Origin: a bacterium
GTDB lineage: Bacteria > SM23-31
Reading direction: 5' to 3'
Length of the DNA stretch: 41,203 nucleotides
Assembly: GCA_028278455.1 (NCBI GenBank)
Contig: JANQEH010000013.1
Coordinates: forward strand, 1-41,203
Under the pieces are notes generated by a model. It ran no database searches, was not told where the DNA came from, and worked only from the letters and a program-made list of their open reading frames with translations. Positions 9,337-17,412 of this stretch are shown piece after piece; the stretch's first letter is position 1; each line of letters opens with the position of its first letter. The position numbers and the translations under genes are program-made.

Positions 9337-9357
9337 TCTACCCTTTTATTCATGGAA

Positions 9358-9945
9358 TTATTTATACATGTATATCAGTTTTCTCAATACGGGAATGAGG
9401 TCCTGTTCGAACCAGGGATTGTTCCGGAGCCAGAATGTATTGCGAGGTGAAGGATGGATCATCGGGATGTAGTCAGGCAGATATTCCTGCCAGTTTCTAA
9501 CTGTCTCGGTTAGTGTTTTCTTTTTTCTTCTTCCCAGATAATGCTGTTGCGCATACTGCCCAATGAGCAGTGTAAGTTCAATATTCGGTAAATGTTCAAG
9601 CAGTCTACTCAGCCAGAGTTCAGCGCATTCTTTTCTCGGGGGAAGATCGCCGCTTTTTCCTTTTCCCGGATAGCAGTACCCCATAGGGATGATCGCGATG
9701 TTCTCTTCGTTATAGAATTCCTCTTTAGAGAACTGCATCCAAGTCCTTAGTCTGTCACCGCTTGGATCATTCCAAGGGATGCCGGTTTCATGTACGCGAA
9801 TTCCCGGCGCCTGTCCGACAATAAGAAGACGGGAAGATATGCTTGCCCTCAGGACAGGATTAGGCTCGAACGGAAGTTCCTCCCGGCAATGGGTACATCT
9901 GCGGACTTCAGCAAGGAGGTTTTCGAGGGTATTCTGATAATACAT
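9358..9945 (-). CDS. Uracil-DNA glycosylase family protein with [4Fe-4S] cysteines
   Basis: A 195-residue protein of the UDG superfamily, close to families 4/5. Motif A is GQAPG (44-48), followed by GIPWNDPSGDRL, and motif B is HPSPRN (164-169). Cys17 and Cys20 (CTHC), then Cys91 and Cys107, give the C-x2-C...C-x15-C spacing that holds the [4Fe-4S] cluster in family 4 enzymes. It probably removes uracil or another damaged base from DNA, but many members of this small subgroup have not been tested. The gene stands alone on the minus strand; ATG 9945 lacks a strong ribosome site. The GQAPG motif contains Gln45 rather than the Glu common in family 4, so the precise substrate is open. Confidence 0.85.
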   Translation of the reverse strand: MYYQNTLENLLAEVRRCTHCREELPFEPNPVLRASISSRLLIVGQAPGIRVHETGIPWNDPSGDRLRTWMQFSKEEFYNEENIAIIPMGYCYPGKGKSGDLPPRKECAELWLSRLLEHLPNIELTLLIGQYAQQHYLGRRKKKTLTETVRNWQEYLPDYIPMIHPSPRNTFWLRNNPWFEQDLIPVLRKLIYMYK

Positions 9946-10030
9946 TTGATGATCTATCTTTGATTATTTCAGTTAAATGACATCTTTACACACCCCTTTA
10001 TCCATCCTCAAGGGGGGAGTTGGAAACTGG

Positions 10031-10260
10031 ATCCCCCTCAATGGAGACTGAATAGAGAGATCCACCCAGAGGGATAATCGGAAAGGATATCTCTCTCAGG
10101 AGAGGACTGAATTATAAATTCTCCGTCTGGGAGGACTTCAATGCAATATCCCCTTCAAAGGAGATTTAATAGAGAGCCCTCGAGGGGGGGATCGAAAAAG
10201 AGCCTCCACCAAAAATTAAAACAGGAGTCCCCCTTAGAAGGGGGAATAAAAGGGGGATGT
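10031..10260. repeat. Degenerate ~29-bp tandem array ending in a CCCCCTT/AAGGGGG repeat
   Basis: Successive units begin at 10031, 10060, 10089, 10118 and 10148 (29, 29, 29, 30 and 29 bases), each starting AT(C/T)C and containing a CT-rich then GGAG half, often with an ACTGAAT or TTTAATAGAGAG tail. Shorter degenerate units follow from 10177, and the array ends in TCCCCCTTAGAAGGGGGA (10228-10245) plus another AAGGGGGAT. Each unit can form a small CT/AG hairpin. The units are too divergent to be CRISPR repeats. The rest of the 500-base spacer 9946-10445 holds only the terminator at 10394 and no convincing gene. Confidence 0.6.
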
Positions 10261-10393
10261 CTGCTTCAATTAAATAAAACTGGAGTTTTTATCTATTCTT
10301 TTTCTCTCTATCTTAAAATATCTTCAATCACCGTAGTAACGAAAACCGTTCGCACTTAAGGAAAGATAAAAATAATTCCGGAATACTCAAGAT

Positions 10394-10423
10394 AAAAAAG
10401 GCCCCGGATGATCGATCCGGGGC
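10394..10423 (-). terminator. Intrinsic terminator for the small lipoprotein gene
   Basis: GCCCCGGAT (10401-10409) and ATCCGGGGC (10415-10423) form a perfect GC-rich 9-bp stem with a 5-base loop. On the minus strand it is followed by CTTTTTTATC. It lies 22 bases after the stop of the lipoprotein gene that ends at 10446. Confidence 0.85.
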
Positions 10424-10445
10424 GGAAGAATATCCTAAATAATGT

Positions 10446-10949
10446 TTAATCGCCCTTTGCGAATCTCAGCTGTGATTTATATTCATCATAGACTCTACGG
10501 CAGTAAGCATCTAGCCTTGAGCAGAGCGGCCTTCTTACCCATTCTCGGTCCAGGCCTACCATGAATTCGTTCTCCATAGTATATGAAACCTTGAACATTC
10601 TCTGATTAGATGTAAAATTTAAAGCTTTCTGGGTTATTCGCGCCCTGATTATGATTTTTGTCCTTGCTGCAACTATACCATCAGCTTTTTCTTCATCGAA
10701 TGGTAGCCTGTCTTTCCACTTGGTTTCGATAAAGACATCGCCAGAAGTTTCACCTTCTACTCCTTCCTGTCTTTCCACTTCGAATCCGTGCTTAAAGAAT
10801 AATTTTGTACTCTGGTCAATAATGTCGTCTCTCAGGTGGTCACCCATGTTTTTTCGAAATCCACGAATTGACTTCGTAGTACCTCCAGAACAATAGGTGA
10901 AAAACAATCCAATAATGATAACCGGGAATAATCTCATTGCAGAGTTCAT
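10446..10949 (-). CDS. Small lipoprotein, paralogue of the next gene
   Basis: A 167-residue protein of unknown function. I place the start at the ATG at 10949, seven to eight bases after AAAGGAGGG; the frame is open farther upstream (to 11135), but that stretch has no signal peptide and would hide this one. A hydrophobic N-terminus leads to Cys20, a likely lipidation site, although the preceding residues (FFTYC) are a weak lipobox. The mature part has a mixed alpha/beta pattern, with motifs DVFIETKWKDRLPFDEEKAD and AARTKIIIRARIT shared with the neighbouring gene. The two proteins align along their whole length, so they come from a tandem duplication. A terminator follows. Confidence 0.82.
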   Translation of the reverse strand: MNSAMRLFPVIIIGLFFTYCSGGTTKSIRGFRKNMGDHLRDDIIDQSTKLFFKHGFEVERQEGVEGETSGDVFIETKWKDRLPFDEEKADGIVAARTKIIIRARITQKALNFTSNQRMFKVSYTMENEFMVGLDREWVRRPLCSRLDAYCRRVYDEYKSQLRFAKGD

Positions 10950-11032
10950 TTTCCCTCCTTTGTAACTATGTGACTTATGTAAAAGAACAACGGTTGATTG
11001 CTTTAGAAACCTTATACGGTTCAAAACAAAAA

Positions 11033-11079
11033 AATCCCCGAAAAAATACATAAAAATAATTTTGTAGTCTTCAGGGATT
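11033..11079 (-). terminator. Possible intrinsic terminator between the twin lipoprotein genes
   Basis: On the minus strand AATCCCTGA (11079-11071) can pair with TCGGGGATT (11041-11033), with one G-U pair, across a long AT-rich loop, and is followed by TTTTTGTTTTG. The loop of about 29 bases weakens the case. Confidence 0.4.
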
Positions 11080-11143
11080 AAAAAAATCCGATGTTTTACC
11101 CGATGTAGAGATGGCCTGACCGACCAGGGCTGCAAACAAATGA

Positions 11144-11644
11144 TTACCTGGTGAATCTCAGCTCAGCAGCGAGTTCATCATACAGTTTCTCCAGGTATTC
11201 CATTAATTCCGGACTCATTGTCTGCTTCGTCCAATCTTCCTGCCCCCGGATCAATACCATATCTTCTGAACTGAATTCTGCTTTATAGATTCTTTCCCCT
11301 GACGTCATATTGAGAGACCGGTTAGTTGATCTGGCCCTGATAATAATTTTTGTTCTTGCAGAAATTATATTATCCGCCTTCTCAGATTCAAACGGCACTC
11401 TTTCCTTCCATTTTGACTCGATGTATATATCTCCCTGATCGTCGTCTTCAGTACCTTCCTCCCGTTCAATCTCGAATCCGTATTTACCAAGTAGGTTTCT
11501 CGATTTAGCGCGGATATGCATTTTTCTGTAGTCCCCAATAGACTTTTTAAATTCCGATTTCGGAAATCTTACTGTGCCCCCTCCCGCACATTGGATCATG
11601 AGAAATGCTGATAACATAATTAATAGAAGTTTTCTACCGAGCAT
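11144..11644 (-). CDS. Small lipoprotein, paralogue of the previous gene
   Basis: A 166-residue protein of unknown function, nearly the same length as its paralogue. I prefer ATG 11644 over the in-frame GTG at 11653, because AGGAG lies eight bases before the ATG but directly abuts the GTG. The signal sequence leads to Cys19 (FLMIQC followed by AGG), a probable lipoprotein. Shared motifs with the neighbour are GDIYIESKWKERVPFESEKAD and ARTKIIIRARST. It lies 135 bases downstream of the RseB-like gene on the same strand, so it may be read with the sigma-factor operon or be under its control; neither can be decided from sequence. Confidence 0.83.
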   Translation of the reverse strand: MLGRKLLLIMLSAFLMIQCAGGGTVRFPKSEFKKSIGDYRKMHIRAKSRNLLGKYGFEIEREEGTEDDDQGDIYIESKWKERVPFESEKADNIISARTKIIIRARSTNRSLNMTSGERIYKAEFSSEDMVLIRGQEDWTKQTMSPELMEYLEKLYDELAAELRFTR

Positions 11645-11779
11645 GATATTCACTCCTGTTTGTCTATGTTTATGAGCTATATTAATAAAGAATTAAATAT
11701 TATCCTATTAACAATATATCAAGATAAGATATAAATATAATCGATTAATAACTAAAGTTTTCTGAAGTGAGTTCTGAGT

Positions 11780-12865
11780 TTAATTTTCCGGTATGGAATC
11801 GAGTACGGATCTCAGCAGTGATGGCAGCGCCTCGCCTACAATAATAAAATGATCGTTGTCTACTTTTTTATGCAGCATTATCCTACCTCCCTGACGGCGC
11901 TGTCCATGCCGGGATTCGCTTACTGCTTCTCTCAGCTGCTCCGGTAACCGTCCGCGCATTTGGAACACAGAGAACATTATCAGTCCGTCGGTATAAATCT
12001 GATGGATAGTAACATGTTCTTTTTCACGCGTTATTCTGAGTTTATCCAGCACAAATCCTCCGGGCAGCTGTCCGGGAACAACGATGTTGTCTTTCAATCT
12101 TTCCGGCAGTTCATCGATTGATTCAAATTCTCTAGTATTGAACCTGCTCCCCCTTCCTCTTCCTGAGTGTCTTTCCCTGTCACCTGTTGAGCTATCACGA
12201 CGGTATCTTCTTTCAGTGTGCTCAATAATCTCGCCATAATCGATTTTAGTAAATTCCTCGATAAAGACAGGTTTTGTGAGTTCCTGCGGTTGATATCCAA
12301 TTCGTTTGAGTACTATTCCTGTCTCCTTATCGATCCAGATTTCATTACCGAAACGCATTTCATACTTAGGTTTGATCGAGATGTAGTATGTCTGTCTTCC
12401 GGCTATCTCTTCACCGGTCTGAAAGATGATATTGTAATTCTGCTGAAGCAAATCTACATCAACTCTTGTATTAGCGAATGAATTCAATGAATTCCCTCCT
12501 CTTCGGAACCTGTCGCTCATCCGCTCGTACCTTCTTCTTCTCGATTCAGGCATATCGCTGGTCCGTTTCTTCCTGAATTCTTCCAGTCTTTTCTTCTCGT
12601 CTTCAGTAAGGATTAACTCCTCGTTAAAATCCCTTGGAGGTTTGGCAGTGATTTTTTTCTTTATCGTACGGTCTCCCCTTTCCCTTTTGATCACCATACT
12701 GATCTCACCTTCATAAGAAACCGTACGTTTTGCTACTCTGATTTTGTCAAATACTGCCTGTAGATCTTCCTGCTGAGACCGTTCAGAATAAGGTTCAGCA
12801 GAAAGATCAGTCATAAACAGAACAATAGTTGAAAGTAATACTATTTTATTAAATATCTTATGCAT
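11780..12865 (-). CDS. RseB/MucB-like sigma factor regulatory protein
   Basis: A 361-residue periplasmic protein. The ATG at 12865 is chosen because it lies four bases after the anti-sigma stop and opens a signal peptide (cleavage near LSA at 21-23); the frame upstream to 13045 lies inside the anti-sigma gene. The N-terminal part has the LolA-like RseB fold (GEISMVIKR; GNEIWIDKETG). The C-terminal part has the RseB small domain (GQLPGGFVLDKLRI; IYTDGLIMFSVF). RseB binds stress signals and shields the anti-sigma factor from cleavage. Two Arg/Ser-rich insertions, at about 95-120 and in the middle (about 230-250), are unusual. Gene order behind sigma and anti-sigma matches rpoE-rseA-rseB. Confidence 0.85.
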   Translation of the reverse strand: MHKIFNKIVLLSTIVLFMTDLSAEPYSERSQQEDLQAVFDKIRVAKRTVSYEGEISMVIKRERGDRTIKKKITAKPPRDFNEELILTEDEKKRLEEFRKKRTSDMPESRRRRYERMSDRFRRGGNSLNSFANTRVDVDLLQQNYNIIFQTGEEIAGRQTYYISIKPKYEMRFGNEIWIDKETGIVLKRIGYQPQELTKPVFIEEFTKIDYGEIIEHTERRYRRDSSTGDRERHSGRGRGSRFNTREFESIDELPERLKDNIVVPGQLPGGFVLDKLRITREKEHVTIHQIYTDGLIMFSVFQMRGRLPEQLREAVSESRHGQRRQGGRIMLHKKVDNDHFIIVGEALPSLLRSVLDSIPEN

Positions 12866-12869
12866 AATT

Positions 12870-13388
12870 CTAATTCTTGATATCTTTTCGTCCTGTGTTG
12901 CCCCAGTTATCCGGGAGTATTTCGTCCGCCAGGTAAACCGAAGACTGATTGAACATATATTGAGATGATTCCTGGTCATGTTCTTCGAGAATAAAATCCA
13001 GCGAGGTAGAGTACAGTTCATCCTGATCAATTTCAATTGAACCATTGAATATTGTATCCGATATCAGGAAAACCACGAGCATAGATGCAACAGCAAATAC
13101 CGGAATGATGAATCTTCTGCTGAAAACCGGGAAAAGACTCCATTTCGTTGTATTTTTAGAATGGACAGTTCTATCCATTACAGTTCCGAGATAATCATCC
13201 CAAAATTCTTCTCCTTTATCCGGAGCCTTCAGACCGTTGAGCGAATTGCCAAGCTCAAGCATGCTTTTCAGTTCTTCACCGCAAACGAGGCATGATCCGG
13301 CATGATCCTTTATATCTTCCGGAAGCGATTCCCACAGACTCGTGAGAGGCAACTCCGAGATTAAAATTTTAAATTTTTCACAGTTCAT
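12870..13388 (-). CDS. Zinc-finger anti-sigma factor (membrane-anchored)
   Basis: A 172-residue protein. The cytoplasmic N-terminus has the ZAS pattern HxxxCxxC (His29, Cys33, Cys36 in DHAGSCLVC), which binds the ECF sigma factor. One transmembrane helix is at about 93-111, and a periplasmic tail of about 60 residues (112-172) would be the target of site-1 proteolysis and of the RseB-like partner. It lies 11 bases downstream of the sigma gene and 4 bases upstream of the RseB-like gene, so the three are cotranscribed. The zinc motif and topology are seen; the binding partners are inferred from gene order. Confidence 0.88.
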   Translation of the reverse strand: MNCEKFKILISELPLTSLWESLPEDIKDHAGSCLVCGEELKSMLELGNSLNGLKAPDKGEEFWDDYLGTVMDRTVHSKNTTKWSLFPVFSRRFIIPVFAVASMLVVFLISDTIFNGSIEIDQDELYSTSLDFILEEHDQESSQYMFNQSSVYLADEILPDNWGNTGRKDIKN

Positions 13389-13399
13389 TTCGTTATTCT

Positions 13400-14056
13400 T
13401 TATATATGTTTTTTTAACAACGATTTCAATTGTTTTCTTGCATAATGTATCCTTGACCGGACAGTCCCGACCGATACTTCAAGTATTTCAGCTATCTGTT
13501 CCTGAGGGATACCTTCGATATCGAACATTACAATCACAGCTTTATGCTTTGGTGAAAGACTATCGATCGCAGTTCTCACGTATTCCGCAGTATCTTTCTT
13601 TTCTTCATGATTCACATCATCCGGAATCACATTCTCATCCTTTTCACGGTAGTCTTCCCGTGTGAATACATCAGTAAAAGGAAGCATCGAAACCAGTTTT
13701 TTTCTCCTCTTGTAGTTAATACAGTGATTCAAAAGGATCCTGTAATACCACGAGAAGAATTTTGCGCCTTCCTTGAATCCTCCGATAGTGGAATAAATCT
13801 TCACAAACACATCCTGTGTCAGGTCTCTCGCCGCTTCCATATCACCGACGATTCTGAACGCGAATGAATAGCTTTTCTTCATATACCGTTTTGTCAGTTC
13901 TGCGAAAGCTGCCTCAGATCCGTTCTTTATCTGGCAAACAACAGCCTCATCGGAAATGTCCGAGAGGCGTTCTACCGGTCTTTGATCTTCCTTTTTTTCT
14001 ACCGTCTTTTCCTCGATCACTGGACTGCAAAGTTTTTTGTCAAGACAAAATTCCAT
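13400..14056 (-). CDS. ECF (sigma-E type) RNA polymerase sigma factor
   Basis: A 218-residue sigma-70 family protein with only regions 2 and 4. Region 2 is at about 45-115 (DLTQDVFVKIYSTI, then FSWYYRILLNHCINYKRR). Region 4 is at about 160-215 (AIDSLSPKHKAVIVMF; QIAEILEVSVGTVRSRI, the helix-turn-helix). The first 40 residues form a charged extension that is longer than in most ECF factors, so an internal start is possible. It heads the sigma / anti-sigma / RseB-like group and lies 56 bases downstream of the Spy-like gene on the same strand. The expected role is transcription of envelope-stress genes when the anti-sigma factor is removed. Confidence 0.93.
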   Translation of the reverse strand: MEFCLDKKLCSPVIEEKTVEKKEDQRPVERLSDISDEAVVCQIKNGSEAAFAELTKRYMKKSYSFAFRIVGDMEAARDLTQDVFVKIYSTIGGFKEGAKFFSWYYRILLNHCINYKRRKKLVSMLPFTDVFTREDYREKDENVIPDDVNHEEKKDTAEYVRTAIDSLSPKHKAVIVMFDIEGIPQEQIAEILEVSVGTVRSRIHYARKQLKSLLKKHI

Positions 14057-14112
14057 TTTAATATACCCTGATTATACAACATCACAAATGTATATTCAAC
14101 AGATTTTTACAA

Positions 14113-14892
14113 TTATAACCGGTCTTTATCTGATTTTTTAACCGGTTCATCAGGAGTATATTCATCGAACAGCCAATCAATATCAGCCATCCACTCAATA
14201 TCTTCAAATTTCAAATCATTAAAATCGTGCATGGTGAATTCATCACCATGCATCATATTAAACATTTTAAAACCGGGTCCATTCATATCATCTTCGTCAC
14301 CAATTCCTCTTTCGAAGAATCTGCCCTGCATTGGAATTCCATCACCCGGATCACGACGAATCGCATTACCACGCATTCCCATACCCATTCCGCCACGGCC
14401 AGATCTTCTGTTAAAAGATCTTCCTTCCATTCCTCTGCGGATACCGCGGGCTTTCCTGAATTTCGCAAGCTTCTGTCTTGCTTCTTTCTGCTCATCTGAA
14501 AGGATAGAATCAACAGCTTTCTTATGCTTGAAGTTCTCCATTTGAAGGTCGACTTCGTAACCCTTGATCTTTTCCAGCTGTGATCTTACTCGCGAATCTG
14601 AAATGTTTTCGACACTCCTAAGCTCTGTAAGTTCGATCTTTGCTATTTTAAGGTCAGCCTGGATCTTAACACGGGTTTTCTGGACTTCAGTTCGAAGGGC
14701 TCTTACCTGTTCCCGCTGTTCATCGGTGAGTTTTGCGGCTTCCAGGACAGCTTTCTGTTCATCCGTTAACTGTACCTGCTGTCTAGCTGCCTGTCTGTTC
14801 CCCTGGCCTGCTGTTCTCCGCCCTCTCTGGGCAAAAGCAGTGGTTGAAACTGTAAGCATCAACACGATAAGGGCAATTGTAAGTTTTCTCAT
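14113..14892 (-). CDS. Spy/CpxP-like periplasmic protein with Met/acid-rich tail
   Basis: A 259-residue exported protein. ATG 14892 follows AAGGAGAG; the signal peptide ends AFAQ at 19-22. The mature part has repeated LTDEQ motifs (42-46 and 55-59) and an ILSDEQKEARQKL segment at 130-142 in a long helical region. This is the LTxxQ signature of the Spy/CpxP/CnrX superfamily of periplasmic chaperones and metal sensors. A Gly/Met/Arg-rich linker follows (about 150-180). The final 60 residues are rich in Asp, Glu, Met, His and Phe and are not typical of Spy. It sits directly upstream of the sigma gene, which suggests it is either the sensor or the main product of that stress regulon. Confidence 0.83.
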   Translation of the reverse strand: MRKLTIALIVLMLTVSTTAFAQRGRRTAGQGNRQAARQQVQLTDEQKAVLEAAKLTDEQREQVRALRTEVQKTRVKIQADLKIAKIELTELRSVENISDSRVRSQLEKIKGYEVDLQMENFKHKKAVDSILSDEQKEARQKLAKFRKARGIRRGMEGRSFNRRSGRGGMGMGMRGNAIRRDPGDGIPMQGRFFERGIGDEDDMNGPGFKMFNMMHGDEFTMHDFNDLKFEDIEWMADIDWLFDEYTPDEPVKKSDKDRL

Positions 14893-15060
14893 TTTCTCTC
14901 TCCTTAATTGGATTAAATTATAATGTTTTCTCTCCTGTGATATTAATTACAGTCGGGATTTTCAAAATGTTCATTTTTTTTATAGTCAACCGATCTAAAA
15001 AACATAGTTGTTATTTTTTTTCTTATCTTTACTTTCATCAAACACACCACGAGGTTGATT

Positions 15061-16201
15061 GTGGAATCAAGGGATTACACAAAAATATTTCTATTTGTAG
15101 CCGCTTCATTGCTTTTCACTTCTCAACTGCTCTGATCCTACAAAAACCTATACAGATGAAGTCATAAATGGTACACGTATAATTCACAACCATCCCCCTC
15201 CCTGGGGTGATGATCCTGAGATTTCACTTGAATTTGTTAGAAAGATCGGTGAACACGAAGGAAGTGATGAGGATTATCAATTCTATCAACCTGAAGCTCT
15301 GCTTATAGACAATGCATGTAATCTGTATGTACTTGATATGGGAAACTACAGGGTGAAAAAATTCTCACCTGAAGGTGTTTTCATTTCAAGTTTTGGCGGT
15401 AGGGGTTAAGGTCCTGGAGAATTTGAGCTGATAACAGGAATTTACAGGGATGAGAATGACAATTTAAATTTCTATGATCTGGGATTCAGGGGATTTCATA
15501 TATTTAAAAGCTCAGGTAAATTCGTAAGAAGTTTTAAGAACGGTATTATAACTCTCCCGGTTAAGCTATCAAGCAATGGGAATCTTGTAGCAATGAATTA
15601 TTCGATGATCGATCCTGATGAGATCGATCCAAAGCCTCTTATTGCTGTTTTGGATCAGGATGGAAAATTGTTCAGGGCTTCTGAATAGCGCGAAATATAT
15701 CCCGATAGAAATACGGCAATTACAGCGAATGTGTTTTATTTTAAGGTTGATCAATCCGATAATATCTATATTACTTTTCCATATCAGAACAGGATAGAAA
15801 AATTCAATGCAGCCGGTGACCTTATATTGAAGATAACCAGAGAACTGGATTATGTAGAAAACGAGAATCTGGGATCAGTAGAATATACCGGTGAAGACGG
15901 TGAGAATTACACAAAAGACATAACAAACCGGTTCAGTTTTGATATCCATGTCGACCGAAATGGAAGGATCAGTGTAATGACTTTATTGGAGCAGGATACA
16001 ATAAGAAAAATGACCGAGGGATCGATTCCTGAACAAAAACCGTTTATGTTCGGGGTATACAACAGTAAGGTTGTACTATTATGCAGTGTTCTTCCAGTAG
16101 AAAAAATCATGCCTTCCAAGTTTTATATTCACGATAATAGGTTCTTTATGATAAATGCCGCGGATATGTGGGTTTATGAATACAGGATAATGGAGAATTG
16201 A
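15061..16201 (+). pseudogene. Decayed 6-bladed beta-propeller lipoprotein gene
   Basis: A broken copy of the gene that follows it. GTG 15061, after GAGGTTGATT, opens a signal sequence (LFVAASLLF). The frame then needs a one-base shift before Cys at 15128-15130, the lipidation Cys, from which CSDPTKTYTDEVINGTRIIHN aligns with the paralogue. In that second frame a TAA at 15407-15409 replaces the residue before GPGEF in the family motif, and a TAG occurs at 15686-15688. The remainder continues in frame to the TGA at 16199-16201 and ends MWVYEYRI, like the paralogue. Three separate lesions in an otherwise readable gene indicate recent inactivation. A fragment from 15731 is still open but lacks a signal peptide. 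Confidence 0.85.
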
Positions 16202-16308
16202 ACACTCTGTATATAGGTGCAGCAAAATGCTGAATATCAACTCTGAAAGCAACTTTTTGCATTTTAAAACTGTCCTACTTAGTATGTAATCACACAATCG
16301 GAGGTTGT

Positions 16309-17412
16309 ATGAATTTCAGATTATGTGCAATTACCACGATCTCACTTCTACTCTTATTCGGCTGTTCGGGAAATGAAACCTACACAGAAGAGGTCATTGA
16401 CGGCGTAAGACATGTGCATAACCTCGCACCTCTTCAGGGGGAGAAATCCGGATTTGATCTTGAATTCACAAGGCAGATCGGGGATCTCAATACAGAGGAT
16501 GATAATTACGCATTTCACAGTATCAGAGATGTTAACCGGGATAGTGAAGGAAATATATATATAACAGATTCTGGTAATTTCCGGGTGCAGAAATTCAGCA
16601 GTGAAGGAAAATACCTGCTTTCCATAGGTTCTCAGGGGGAAGGCCCCGGAGAATTTACAAGGCCATATAATACAGATATCAGTTCGGATAGGAAATTATA
16701 TATATCTGATGTGGGTAAAATGCATGTATTCAATCTTAACGGGGAATTTGAACGGACATTCAGGTTAACAAATACTACTATCCGGTTTAAAAATTTCAAA
16801 AACGGCAATATTCTAATGGAAAGAGGGATATTCTATAGAGGCAGGATGGACCTGGCGGCGCCATATCTTGCAAGAATTACTGATACGAATGACAGTACTA
16901 TTGTCGAAGTCGGTGAACCTGCTGATTATGGCAACGTAGAGCTAAATAGATATGGCAATATGTATGGATTCATGATTGATTCGGAAGATAATTTCTATTT
17001 TGGATTCCTTTTCCAGAATAGGATTGACAAATATTCGCCTGAAGGTAAGCTTCTTTTCAAAGCAGTCCGGCCTCTGAATTTTGAATTGTCTCACAGGATC
17101 GACAAAGTTGATTTTGAAGCTGGAGGAAGGATATATACACGGGATGCAGCCGTTTTTTCTAATGTGGCAGCCGGTTTGAATATCGATAACAAGGACAGGA
17201 TATGGGTACGTACTTACAAACATGAGATCGATCGGGATGAAATCAGATTGGCAAAGGACCTTATCTTCGAGGTTTTTGATAGTAACGGTATACTCCTCTG
17301 CCGTGTTCCGCATCCGGATCTTGACGGCAGGTTAAGTATGTGCGGGGATCATCTGTACTTTATCAGTTATAATAATGCGTGTGTGTATGAATACAGGATA
17401 GTTGAGAAATGA
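16309..17412 (+). CDS. 6-bladed beta-propeller lipoprotein (NHL-like)
   Basis: A 367-residue protein with a clear lipoprotein signal (LLLLFGC, Cys19); ATG 16309 follows GGAGGTTGT. NHL-type repeats such as GNIYITDSGNFRVQKFSSEGK and DRKLYISDVGKMHVFNLNGE form the propeller, and GEGPGEF at about 107-113 is the signature of the 6-bladed beta-propeller family common in Bacteroidota. The protein probably sits on a membrane face and binds a partner or ligand; no enzyme function is known. It is the intact paralogue of the decayed gene immediately upstream. The C-terminus (CVYEYRIVEK) closes the last blade. Confidence 0.87.
   Translation: MNFRLCAITTISLLLLFGCSGNETYTEEVIDGVRHVHNLAPLQGEKSGFDLEFTRQIGDLNTEDDNYAFHSIRDVNRDSEGNIYITDSGNFRVQKFSSEGKYLLSIGSQGEGPGEFTRPYNTDISSDRKLYISDVGKMHVFNLNGEFERTFRLTNTTIRFKNFKNGNILMERGIFYRGRMDLAAPYLARITDTNDSTIVEVGEPADYGNVELNRYGNMYGFMIDSEDNFYFGFLFQNRIDKYSPEGKLLFKAVRPLNFELSHRIDKVDFEAGGRIYTRDAAVFSNVAAGLNIDNKDRIWVRTYKHEIDRDEIRLAKDLIFEVFDSNGILLCRVPHPDLDGRLSMCGDHLYFISYNNACVYEYRIVEK

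Noticed and set aside
10031-10260. A CRISPR array
   Set aside because: The units differ at many bases, there are no conserved repeats with unique spacers, and no cas gene is nearby.
10950-11135. N-terminal extension of the small lipoprotein
   Set aside because: It would bury a clear signal sequence, and ATG 10949 has an excellent AAAGGAGGG; the region looks like a terminator and leader.
12866-13045. N-terminal extension of the RseB-like protein
   Set aside because: It lies inside the anti-sigma gene in another frame and lacks a signal peptide.
15407-15688. In-frame TAA and TAG read as amino acids (recoding or altered code)
   Set aside because: Other genes in the window end with TAA and TAG, and this gene also has a frameshift, so decay is simpler.
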